Shown piece by piece: positions 1-7,954 of a stretch of DNA of 37,171 bases. The stretch covers positions 1 to 37,171 of the forward strand of contig NZ_AWZU01000058.1 in assembly GCF_000472385.1 (NCBI RefSeq). Reading direction: 5' to 3'. This DNA is from Bradyrhizobium sp. ARR65 (lineage in GTDB: Bacteria; Pseudomonadota; Alphaproteobacteria; Rhizobiales; Xanthobacteraceae). The position numbers and the translations under genes are program-made. Every line of letters starts with the position of its first letter. The stretch's first letter is position 1. The notes below the pieces were generated by a model. The model worked only from the letters and a program-made list of their open reading frames with translations. It made no database searches and was not told the DNA's origin.

Positions 1-114
1 CTGCACAATAAGAAGCCGAAACCCTTCAGATGGACCAAGTCCGCGGACCAGATTTTGGCTTCCGTCAAACGCTTCTGCCACAAAGCCCAGCAGACATTAT
101 GTGGCGAACTTTAG
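1..114 (+). CDS. IS630-type transposase, C-terminal end (cut by window start)
   Basis: The open frame from base 1 ends at TAG 112-114 and encodes about 37 residues containing KPKPFRWTKSADQILASVKR. This matches the C-terminal tail of IS630-family transposases (NPKPFTW...ADPEKIIAAVKR in the neighbouring copy at 173). Just after the stop, 106-125 resembles, in inverted orientation, the terminal repeat of the next IS630 element: both share CTAGT and GAATCTAA. So this is the right end of a related but different element, ending at a TA dinucleotide near 126. The rest lies outside the window, so intactness cannot be judged. Confidence 0.8.
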   Translation: MHNKKPKPFRWTKSADQILASVKRFCHKAQQTLCGEL

Positions 115-172
115 ATTCACGTGACTAGTCGCGAGGCAAAAGGGCCAGTCCACGACCATCCCGATCCGGTAG

Positions 173-1267
173 CTAGTGGATCGAATCTAACAGTTGGTGC
201 CCTCGTTTGACGGCGGCGATGATTTTCTCAGGGTCTGCGGCCCAGGTGAAGGGCTTTGGATTGTTGTTGGTCTCGTCGAGGAAGCGGTTGATAGCGACCT
301 TGAGCTCGCGGACGGATCTGAAGACGCCGCGCTTGAGGCGGCGCCGTGAGAGTTTGGCGAAGAAGCCCTCGACGGCGTTGAGCCACGAGGACGAGGTGGG
401 CGTGAAATGGAAGGTGAAGCGCGAATGGCGATCGAGCCATTTGCGGACCTTCGGATGTTTGTGGGTCGCATAGTTGTCGAGGATGACGTGGACGGCCTTG
501 TTGGCGGGAACTTGAGCCTCGATCTGGTTGAGGAAGCGGATGAACTCCTGATGCCGATGCTTCTGCATGCAGCGCCCGATGACCTTGCCTTCGAGGACGT
601 CGAAGGCGGCGAACAGCGTGGTGGTGCCGTTGCGCTTGTAATCGTGCGTCATCGTCGCGGCGCGTCCCTTCCTCAGCGGCAGACCCGGCTGGGTACGGTC
701 AAGCGCCTGGATTTGGCTCTTCTCGTCGACCGAGAGCACGATGGCATGCTCGGGCGGGTTGACATAAAGCCCCACCACGTCATGCAGCTTGTCGACGAAG
801 TTGGGATCATTCGAGAGCTTGAACTGCCGGATGCGATGCGGTTGCAGTCCGTGCGCGCGCCAGATGCGTTGCACCGAGCTTGCGCTGATGCCGGCCACAT
901 TCGCCATCATGTTTGCGGTCCAGTGAGTGGCCTCGGCTGGCGGATCGTTTTGGGTGAGAGCCACCACGCGTGCCGCGACGGCCGCTCCGAGCGGCGGAAT
1001 GCGCGAGCGGCGCGTCTTGTCGTGCAGAAGACCCTCGAAGCCTTGCTGCATGAAGCGCTCCTGCCAGCGCCAAACGCAGGTCTTGGACTTGCCGGTCCGC
1101 CGCCTGATCTCATTGGTGCCGAACCCGTCCGCGCTCAACAACACGATCTCGGCCCGCCAGACGTGTTTCTGCGGGGCATTACGATCCCGCACGAGTGCCT
1201 CCAGCCGGAGGCGATCGGACGGACTAACAGTGATGGAAATACCGGTTCGCATGCGCCAGACTCGCAT
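173..1267 (-). CDS. IS630-family transposase
   Basis: DDE transposase that would cut and paste its own element. The N-terminal region has a helix-turn-helix of the homeodomain-like type (GFGTNEIRRRTGKSKTCVWRW), then a second HTH/winged part, then the DDE nuclease core. The three catalytic acids appear to lie in VLSVDEKSQIQ, VILDNYATHK and NAVEGFFAKL. The frame can be opened at TTG 1303, but ATG 1267 or 1252 is more likely; the family usually starts near MRTGISITVSP, which favours 1252. The TAG stop is read at the element boundary: its TA is the target duplication and its G is flanking DNA. No damage is seen, so the gene may be active. Confidence 0.9.
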   Translation of the reverse strand: MRVWRMRTGISITVSPSDRLRLEALVRDRNAPQKHVWRAEIVLLSADGFGTNEIRRRTGKSKTCVWRWQERFMQQGFEGLLHDKTRRSRIPPLGAAVAARVVALTQNDPPAEATHWTANMMANVAGISASSVQRIWRAHGLQPHRIRQFKLSNDPNFVDKLHDVVGLYVNPPEHAIVLSVDEKSQIQALDRTQPGLPLRKGRAATMTHDYKRNGTTTLFAAFDVLEGKVIGRCMQKHRHQEFIRFLNQIEAQVPANKAVHVILDNYATHKHPKVRKWLDRHSRFTFHFTPTSSSWLNAVEGFFAKLSRRRLKRGVFRSVRELKVAINRFLDETNNNPKPFTWAADPEKIIAAVKRGHQLLDSIH

Positions 1268-1323
1268 GCAATCGGCTCTGGGGGAATCCCTTCCGGGATT
1301 CAAATGTCAGATTTGATCCACTA
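174..1323. mobile_element. Complete IS630-family insertion sequence
   Basis: The element is bounded by TA dinucleotides at 174-175 and 1322-1323, the target duplication expected for IS630/Tc1-type elements. Its ends are imperfect inverted repeats of about 18 bases: GTGGATCGAATCTAACA on the left against GTGGATCAAATCTGACA for the complement of the right end, with two mismatches. It carries one transposase gene on the minus strand with no visible frameshift. The length of about 1.15 kb is normal for the family. It is probably a recent insertion, since gene and ends are intact, next to the tail of a second IS630-type element at 1-125. Confidence 0.85.
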
Positions 1324-1697
1324 GCGAGGCCGCTATCGACAGCAAGGGATAATGGGGGCGCCGACTCTCCAAGACCCAATAGCCATTATTCCATGAAAGC
1401 GGTGTCGGTCTTGCCTTCTTGGATCGCGGCGCGAGCGGCTCCGATACGTCTCTAGCACGTTCGCTTTGTTCAACGCGACCTTAGCGATCGTTCGAAATGT
1501 CGCAGAACGGAAGTCAATGCGTTGCGCGTGTCATAGAAGCGGCGAGCAAGCTGTGCATGCACATCAGGAGTTGGTCGCTGCGATGGTGAACGACCCGCGC
1601 CAGGCTGACGACGCTACCATTGCTAGGCGATCTGCGACCGCAATTGATGATGACTGCGCTATGCCATCAAGCGCAATGCTTCGAGCGCGCTCGGGAT
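1324..1697. other. Intergenic stretch without a supportable gene
   Basis: About 370 bases between the IS630 element and the end of the response-regulator gene. An open frame at 1466-1756 has no recognisable motif and overlaps the regulator gene antisense, so it is not called. No strong terminator hairpin or tRNA was seen. Confidence 0.5.
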
Positions 1698-2345
1698 CTA
1701 TTCAAGATTCCGCTCTGTCAAGATGGCGAGCGCCGCTAGCACTGTCCGGTTGCTGACATCAAGCTTCTGAAACACGTGATGAAGATGGACTTTGATAGTC
1801 CCGTCAGTAATGTTCAATTTGCGCCCAATTTCCTTGTTCGACAATCCTTCGGACACTAGGCGCATGATCTGACGCTCCCGGTCTGTCAACACTGTCAGCA
1901 CATTCTCCGAAATCGCGACCTTTCCTTGCTCACGGGATACCACCTGCTTGGAGGGCCGTAGCGGTAGCAGCCTCTGACCATCCGCGACCTGGCGCAAGGA
2001 CCGCACGAGACTCTCGGGCGTCACATCCTTGGAAATGACACCAAAGGCGCCAGCAGCGGCGGCCGTGGCAACTTCGCGGTCGCCGGCCGATGCGGTGAAA
2101 AGAACAAGCCGAGTGGGTAGGCTCTCGGAGTTCGCGGTGGCGAGAACTTCCCATCCCGTCAGACCAGGCATCGAGATGTCGAAAATTGCGATGTCGGGGA
2201 TCAAACGCCGAATGTTTTCTATACAGCTTGCCCCGTCACTCGAACGCGCAACAATTTTGAAACCGCTCCCTGCGCCGAGTGCGTAGGTCAAACCGAGCAG
2301 AACCACAGGATGACGGTCCGCAATTACCACGCTGACACAATGCAT
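1698..2345 (-). CDS. NarL/FixJ-type response regulator (REC + LuxR HTH)
   Basis: A 215-residue two-component transcription factor. The receiver domain covers roughly residues 1-120 with the acidic start VVIADRHPVV, the phospho-acceptor Asp in IAIFDISMPGLTG and the conserved Lys in VISKD. A LuxR-type DNA-binding domain follows at about 148-210 (LTDRERQIMRLVSEGLSNKEIGRKL...DGTIKVHLHHVFQKL). All key receiver residues are present, so it should respond to phosphorylation, but no histidine kinase lies in the window. AAGGA six bases before ATG 2345 supports the start. It faces away from a second LuxR-type regulator at 2851, which suggests a shared control region and a role in regulating the polysaccharide locus (inference). 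Confidence 0.9.
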   Translation of the reverse strand: MHCVSVVIADRHPVVLLGLTYALGAGSGFKIVARSSDGASCIENIRRLIPDIAIFDISMPGLTGWEVLATANSESLPTRLVLFTASAGDREVATAAAAGAFGVISKDVTPESLVRSLRQVADGQRLLPLRPSKQVVSREQGKVAISENVLTVLTDRERQIMRLVSEGLSNKEIGRKLNITDGTIKVHLHHVFQKLDVSNRTVLAALAILTERNLE

Positions 2346-2850
2346 GAGCGGTCCTTAACCCATGCCCCCTAGTGAAACACCGCTCGTTCGCGCAGGTTTC
2401 TTACACCCGAAACTTAAAAATACGCAAATAGCATGCAATCTTGACCCAATACGGATTGGCGCGCCACGAATGGTCTGGGCGGATGCTGATGAATGTCCTT
2501 CTATTACCGATCACCGCTTGTTCCGCAGTCGGACTGGGCATCAAAAAGCGAGTCTCGTATCTCTTTACTGAGAACGCTACTACCAATGGTCGCATATACC
2601 TTAAGATATATAGGGAGATCGGGAATTCGAATTTAACATCCACCAAAAACGTTCGCAAACGGCCGGGAGACGCTTTGGCGGTCTGACCGTTTCATGAAAA
2701 AATCTAGAGAAAGAGATCCCGGACTGAACATTCTGAATATCTCGACATCAAGATTTTAGGCCGTCGACAAATCATTACGCCAAATCGGAAGAGCCGTACA
2801 CCTAAACGGTCCGGAGAGATTTTAATTGCTTGCAGGCTGGGAGGATTATC
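2346..2850. promoter_or_regulatory. Divergent intergenic region between two LuxR-type regulators
   Basis: About 505 bases separate the start codons of two oppositely oriented regulators, so promoters for both must lie here unless they are transcribed from elsewhere. The stretch is visibly more AT-rich than the flanking genes, notably around 2590-2650 and 2690-2760. I could not assign a convincing -35/-10 pair or operator. Short open frames here carry no recognisable motif. Confidence 0.5.
2839..2845 (+). promoter_or_regulatory. Ribosome binding site deciding the start of the second regulator
   Basis: GGGAGGA lies five bases before ATG 2851. It supports that start over the upstream in-frame TTG at 2830, which would place this site inside the coding region. 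Confidence 0.7.
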
Positions 2851-3771
2851 ATGCGTAGGAGGCAGTCTTTTGCGACTATACTAATCGGAAAAAGTGTTTT
2901 GCTTCGAGAAGGGCTTTCAAAAATTTTGCGCACCGAAAACTTCCGTATCCAAGGCTCCGTGTCCTGCGCATCTGATCTGATCCCGATCTCGTTCCAACAA
3001 CAACACCAGCCGCTGTTTCTTATTATCCATACTGGCGACGACTTTGAATTCACTCTTGAACAGATTGAACTTGTCCGCGAACAGTATCCGAACGGGCGTA
3101 TCGCGGTCGTGGCCGATCACTATGGGCTGGACGAATTACTCTCAGCATTCCGGGCAGGCGCACACGGTTGTCTCGTCGACATCGCGACGTGCGATGCATT
3201 TATAAAATCCATCGAGCTTGTGATGATGGGCCAAACAATTCTCCCACCGGCCTTGCTCTCATTCGTTCGCGACATCGAAACCGCTCCTCCCAACGAGACT
3301 GAGCCGCACCGCGAAATCGACCGCGCGGTTCCCTTCAGGAGAGAGTACACCTCTGCACAGGATGCGACTGCGCCACAGCTATCACCGAGGGAACAATTGA
3401 TATTGCGGTGCTTGATAAAGGGTGACACCAATAAATGCATCGCGCGCAAAATCGATATCGCCGAAGCGACCGTGAAGGTTCACGTCAAGGCAATCCTTCG
3501 CAAGATCCGGGTTCAGAACCGGACTCAGGCGGCTATTTGGGCGATGAACAACGATTCTGTGACACCGTCAACGGACAAGGGCCTTCCGCCCACAATCGCC
3601 AAGGTGGGCACGTCCCTTCCGAAATCCAGCGGCGCGATCGCCGAGGTACCGGCACCGTTACGCGTCGTCAGGCATGAAATAGATCAGCTCGAGATAGTTC
3701 GCATCAACGACCATTCGCTTCGCAATGCCATCAATGGAAAGACTGCCGGCACGTCACGGTTTGGCAAGTAG
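2851..3771 (+). CDS. LuxR-type regulator with degenerate receiver domain
   Basis: About 306 residues. The N-terminal 120 or so have the length and pattern of a response-regulator receiver (ATILIGKSVLLREGLSKIL at the start), but the usual acidic pair is replaced by GK, the phospho-acceptor strand reads FLIIHTGDDFEF rather than a D-x-x-MPG motif, and the conserved Lys near GCLVDIAT is missing. A LuxR HTH follows at about 177-235 (LSPREQLILRCLIKGDTNKCIARKI...ATVKVHVKAIL). A C-terminal extension of about 65 residues has no motif I recognise. It probably acts without phosphorylation, for example as an orphan regulator or partner of the divergent normal regulator at 1698. Proximity suggests control of the polysaccharide genes; this is inference. 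Confidence 0.85.
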   Translation: MRRRQSFATILIGKSVLLREGLSKILRTENFRIQGSVSCASDLIPISFQQQHQPLFLIIHTGDDFEFTLEQIELVREQYPNGRIAVVADHYGLDELLSAFRAGAHGCLVDIATCDAFIKSIELVMMGQTILPPALLSFVRDIETAPPNETEPHREIDRAVPFRREYTSAQDATAPQLSPREQLILRCLIKGDTNKCIARKIDIAEATVKVHVKAILRKIRVQNRTQAAIWAMNNDSVTPSTDKGLPPTIAKVGTSLPKSSGAIAEVPAPLRVVRHEIDQLEIVRINDHSLRNAINGKTAGTSRFGK

Positions 3772-3799
3772 TCGACAATCGTTACATTTGATCTTGCCC

Positions 3800-4700
3800 G
3801 CAACTTTTATCCAGTCCTGAGTTCGCCCTGGTCGTTGGATTTGCCCGGTCGGGCGCTGGAGAGACGGGCGTTGGCGCGGAGCCTTCGGCATAGCGCAGCG
3901 CCAGATCCCAGCGCGGTTGGTAGGCCATGGCGAACTCGGAGGGCGTTTTCCATCCGAGCTGTGAGTGTGGTCCGCCAATATCCGAATGCGACGCCGGCCT
4001 GGGCCGGCGACGTGAAAAGCGCCTCGTTCAACAATTTCATCCCGCAGCCGCCCCTCTCGATGAAGGCGTTCTGTATGGGCTTGCCCGGCGCGATGTAATG
4101 CCATGCGACGCGGCTCTGATCGGCCCAGGGTCAGGATGGGATTGCTGGTGAACTCGCTGCCGTTGCCGCTGACTGACCACCATCTTCGGCTTGCCGCGCT
4201 CAGTCACCAGTCGCTCCAGTTCCCGCGCCACCCGGATGCCCTCGAGCGAGGTGACGGCCACCAGCGCCAGGCACTCGCGCCTGCAATCATCGACCACGGT
4301 CAGGATGCGGAAGCGGCGGCCATCGGTGAGCTGATCCGAGACGAAGTCGACCGACCAGCGATCGTTCGGCACCATCGGCGCCGTCTCGGCGCCCGGGTCC
4401 CGATCGCCCGCTTGCGGCCGCCTCGGCGAGGAACTGCGAGCCTCTCTTCCCGGTAGAGTCGGAAGAGCTTCTTGCGCTTGATCAGATAACCCTCCCGCTT
4501 AAGCAGAACATGCTGGCGCCGATAGCCGAAGCGACGGCGCTCCTGCGCGATCGCCCTCATGCGCTGGCGCAGGGCGGCATCACCCCCGGGTCGTCTGCTA
4601 TCCGATGGCCAAGCGGCAACTGCCGATGGCTTTACACGGCCGCCGTTCGCTCCCGTGGGCATCCATGAGATGCGCGACAGCTTTCCGCTTGGCGGCGGGC
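3800..4700 (-). pseudogene. IS3-family OrfB transposase, multiple frameshifts
   Basis: Pieces of the OrfB DDE transposase appear in three frames. One piece (about 4380-4600) has LRQRMRAIAQERRRFGYRR and LLKREGYLIKRKKLFRLYREE, the HTH_21-type region. A second (about 4200-4375) has RWSVDFVSDQLTDGRRFRIL with the first catalytic Asp. A third (to about 3800) has the tail near GKPIQNAFIERG. Between them are small insertions; one near 4165-4175 (complement gtcagtcagcgg) breaks the frame just where the second catalytic Asp should be, and the repaired reading would be SGNGSEF, with Gly in place of Asp. The gene cannot make an active transposase. Confidence 0.8.
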
Positions 4701-4701
4701 G

Positions 4702-4967
4702 TCACCACGACTTTCCAAACAGGTCCTTCAGCGCCGCGTTGTCCAGCATGGCATCGGCCAAAAGCCGCTTCAGCCGCGTGTTCTCGTCCTCCAGCGCCTT
4801 CAGCCGCTTGGCTTCCGAGACCTCGATCCCGCCGAACTTCGCTTTCCGCTTGTAAATGCTGACGTCGCTGAGGCCGTGCTTGCGGCATAGATCGGTGGCT
4901 GAGACGCCCGCCACGTGCTCCTTCAAAATCCCGATGATCTGTTCTTCCGAAAAGCGCTGCGCTTCAT
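4702..4967 (-). pseudogene. IS3-family OrfA, frameshifted near its start
   Basis: The readable part contains FSEEQIIGILKEHVAGVSATD and LCRKHGLSDVSIYKRKAKFGG, the helix-turn-helix of IS3 OrfA, followed by the leucine-rich coiled segment (RLKALEDENTRLKRLLAD) used for oligomerisation. The natural start would be ATG 4967, but one base appears to be missing around 4958-4960. A frame from that ATG reads MKRSAF and then goes out of phase, whereas family members read MKRKRFSEEQ. An internal ATG at 4926 would lack part of the HTH. Confidence 0.8.
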
Positions 4968-5028
4968 GCTCTGGTCCTTGTCTTGGGCCCGAGCGAACTT
5001 CAACATGGATTAGTCCGGGGCAAGTTCA

Positions 5029-5473
5029 CTTTCCTTTATTCGCCGGAATGATGGGCGGCCTTTTTCGGGCGGCATTGAATGGCTTGGACTGCGCAATGGC
5101 AAAGTCCATTGTACATGAGGTGGGCCAAAGTCGTGCGGGCTGGCTACCCCGTTTGGTGGGGGCGCGACATCCGAGTGGTCGGCTGCATCCGCGATCGCCT
5201 CAGGGTAATTTGCGGGATGTTAGAAGAAGATCCAGGCGGGCTGAACCGAATTGATAGCAGCCTCTCCGCTCTACGAGGCGTTCCACTTTCGGCGTAGCAA
5301 ACGCCATCCTACCAGATCGCTCGGCAGTGATGGCAATGAACTGCCGTCGCTGGCCTTCGAGATTGGAAACGAAGTCGGCGTCTCCTCTACATCAGTAGGT
5401 TTCCTTATCGTTCATCCCAGCCCAACGCCGATAGAGAAGAAGCGGCCACGGGCTGGACAGCGAGAGGTCGAGA
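5029..5473. other. Intergenic stretch upstream of the VanZ-like gene
   Basis: About 445 bases with no recognisable gene. It is the only stretch between the IS3 remnant and the VanZ-like gene and so probably holds that gene's promoter. I saw no convincing motif. Confidence 0.4.
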
Positions 5474-5881
5474 GTGGGTATCGATACGCGTCATAAGCTC
5501 GCTTCAATGACCGCATGGGCGTGTCTGCTGTTTGTCGCGTCGGTTACACTTTCACCCGCTTATCTGAGGCCACGGTTGCTGGAAAACGAACCAGCCTGGA
5601 TCATCATTTTGGAACATGTTGGCGCGTTCGCGTTGATGGGCTTTCTATTTTCTGTGGTCTATTCCCGAACTACGCTTGTTTGCCTTCTCGTCCTCGGGAG
5701 TGCCGTCATCCTGGAATTTCTGCAGCTAATCGCTCCAGATCGCGATCCGCGCGTCATAGACGCGGTTCAGAAGCTGATAGGGGGAGGAGCCGGCATAATT
5801 GCCGCCAGGATTACGTGCGCTCTTATCTTCGCGGATTCCGGGCCCGCACCTGCACCCGCGATGGAGAAGGAGATAAATTAG
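5474..5881 (+). CDS. VanZ-family small membrane protein
   Basis: A 135-residue integral membrane protein with about four hydrophobic segments (near residues 12-30, 43-63, 65-85 and 103-120). The motif LEFLQLIAPDRDPRVIDAVQK followed by a glycine-rich helix is the VanZ-like signature (E-x-x-Q-x-x-x-P-x-R, then D-x-x-x-N/K). Start is GTG 5474 with GAGAGG eight bases upstream. VanZ-like proteins are common next to exopolysaccharide and exosortase-type loci, but their biochemical role is not settled. The position beside a polysaccharide cluster suggests envelope or polysaccharide physiology; that part is inference. Confidence 0.75.
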   Translation: MGIDTRHKLASMTAWACLLFVASVTLSPAYLRPRLLENEPAWIIILEHVGAFALMGFLFSVVYSRTTLVCLLVLGSAVILEFLQLIAPDRDPRVIDAVQKLIGGGAGIIAARITCALIFADSGPAPAPAMEKEIN

Positions 5882-6077
5882 TGTCTGGTAGAATGATGAA
5901 CAGTTAGGAGTTTCGATCGCGAATTGCTGCAGATATTCGTATTAGCCTCACTCCGTCCGGAATCCTAGCCGTGCTTGACGTTGCCAGCCGCGGTACCGCT
6001 AAAGGGATGGTCCGGCCGTGCTCCCGCCCCGCCAGTGACAGAAGCTGGCCCGGGGCAGCGAAGACAAGGAGCACGCC

Positions 6078-7144
6078 ATGTCTCAGCAATCCAACAGCTG
6101 CGCAATCGCCGTGATCGGCATCGATATTGGCAAGAACTCATTCCACGTCGTAGGGCACGATCAGCGTGGTGCGATCGTGCTGCGACAGAAATGGTCGCGC
6201 GGCCAAGTCGAGGCGCGACTTGCCAACCAGCCACCGTGCCTGATTGGCATGGAGGCTTGCGTCGGCGCGCATCATCTCAGCCGTAAGCTGCAGCTACTCG
6301 GCCACAATGCCCGGCTGATGCCAGCCAAATACGCGCGGCCGTATAGCAAAGGACGGAAGAACGACTTCCGCGATGCGGAGGCGATTGCCGACGCGGTGCA
6401 ACGCCCGACCATGAAGTTCGTTGCCACCAAGACCGCGGACCAGCTTGACCTGCAGGCCCTGCACCGTGTCCGCGAGCGCCTGGTCAGTCAGCGTACCGGC
6501 ATCATCAATCAGATCCGCGCCTTCCTGCTGGAGCGGGGCGTTGCGGTGCGGCAAGGGTTGCGTTTCCTGCGCGCCGAGCTGCCCGGCATCCTGGCAACGC
6601 AAACCGATGTGCTCTCGCCCCGCATGTTGCGCATCCTTGAAGATCTGTCAGCAGACTGGCGCCACCTGGATGCGCGGATCGAGGGCCTCTCGGGCGAGAT
6701 TGAAACGCTCGCCTATCAGGATCAGCACTGCGAGCGGCTGTCCCCGGGATTGGTCTGATCATCTCGAGCGCGATGGTGGCCGCGATCGGCACCGGCGAGG
6801 TGTTCTCAAAAGGCCGCGACTTCGGCGCCTGGCTCGGGCTGGTACCGAAACAAATCTCGACGGGAGACCGGACTATCCTCGGCAGCATATCAAAGCGCGG
6901 CAATCGCTATCTGCGCGCTCTCTTCGTTCAGGCCGCTTGGGTCGTCCTGGTCAAGCTCGGGCCAAAGCAGTGGGAGCGCTATCGGCTCAAATCATGGATC
7001 GAGGCGGCCAAGAAGCGACTGCACTACAACGTGCTTGCCATTGCGCTGGCCAATAAGCTTGCGCGCACCGCGTGGGCGGTTCTCAACAAGGGGCACGCCT
7101 TCACGTGCGTCAAGACCGATGCGATAGCATCCCGTCCAGCGTAA
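6078..7144 (+). pseudogene. IS110-family transposase, broken by a frameshift
   Basis: The first part (6078-6758) has the DEDD catalytic domain: Asp in IGIDIGKNSFHVVG, Glu in IGMEACVGAHHLSRKL and the Asp pair in NDFRDAEAIADAV. The second part, readable from about 6745 to 7144, has the C-terminal transposase_20 region with the catalytic serine motif SKRGNRYLRALFVQAAW. Near 6738-6745 the frame is lost: the first part stops at TGA 6756-6758, while the other frame reads VPGIGLIISSAMVAAIGTG. Compared with relatives (CERLMSVPGIG), about two or three codons plus a phase shift are missing, so a small deletion is likely. AAGGAG six bases before ATG 6078 supports the start. Confidence 0.9.
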
Positions 7145-7954
7145 TCCTTGCGCCGTGCTCGGGGCCGTCAAGGCGTGGCCTGGCAGCATGGACGCGAGAG
7201 GCGAGGCCTGCGCGACGGCCAGCCTTGACCGCCCCTGCGCGCGGCGCGTCCGTGGCTCGCAGGTCGGGACGAAGGAACGGCCGCCAGGCACGAACAAAGG
7301 AACAGCGCAAGCAAGATGAGGAGAGCTATCGATGAGGTAGCCTAGTTTGCCCGCCGAGGTCTGCGAGAGGATGAGGCGACGATGGAGGATCGGTCTTCCC
7401 GGCGCATGCCAACACTGGTGACCCAAATGGCCCGGTCGAGGCCTGTCCGCTAATCCGATCGCATGCGCGCTGATATCCATGATGGCCCGGAGCACACGCT
7501 CCAATCAGAGGCCGGATACATTGATGCAAGACCGTTATTTGCCGGGATCGACGAAGCCTCTTGCAACGCGCGGCCGGACCATACATTGGGTCAAGGTGGA
7601 GTTTGACACAACACGATCGGGAGATCATGTGTCCTCGAATCGCGCTCAGTATTCGCTGGCATGAAGTGGGCGGATCCGCTGGCGACAGCGGGAATACCAA
7701 GGCCGCTTCTCGGATCGCTACGCTGAAGCAACGCCTTTTCCTACTGACAATCGCTTGGTCTCTCCCGTTGGGATGGGGACCTTGAGCTGATTCCTGTTCG
7801 GCATTTCTAATGCCGCACTGCCACGGCTGAACGACCGATGTAGCTAACCCTCATGCTCTACCCACTTATAGCAATTCCCACTCCGGGACCCGAATGGTAC
7901 CGAAAAAGCTGCCTGCTTTGGCTTGGACGGACAGAGGGCGAGTCGTTAAGTGAC
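7145..7954. other. Non-coding tail of the IS110 element and upstream region of the sugar transferase
   Basis: About 800 bases with no credible gene. The sequence to roughly 7610 has the look of the long non-coding downstream part of IS110/IS1111-type elements, though the exact element end cannot be set; these elements often lack clear inverted repeats. The remainder (about 7620-7954) is the only upstream region for the transferase at 7955 and must carry its promoter if it has its own. Open frames at 7479, 7561 and on the minus strand show no motif. Confidence 0.45.

Larger units (their letters stand above)
3789..5028 (-). mobile_element. Decayed IS3-family element (IS407-like)
   Basis: About 1.24 kb with the two-gene layout of IS3 elements, on the minus strand. 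The ends look like short inverted repeats beginning TGATCTTGCCC at 3789 and, on the complement, TGAACTTGCCCC at 5028. The flanking bases CATT and CTTT are only a doubtful target duplication. Both reading frames are broken, so the element should be inactive. Confidence 0.75.

Noticed and set aside
407..1324. Long plus-strand open frame of 305 codons
   Set aside because: It is antisense to the clearly recognisable IS630 transposase and has no domain of its own.
1466..1756. Possible small gene of 96 codons
   Set aside because: No motif, no clear ribosome site, and its end overlaps the response regulator antisense.
3785..5032. Four-base target duplication around the IS3 remnant
   Set aside because: The flanks CATT and CTTT do not match exactly, so a duplication cannot be claimed.
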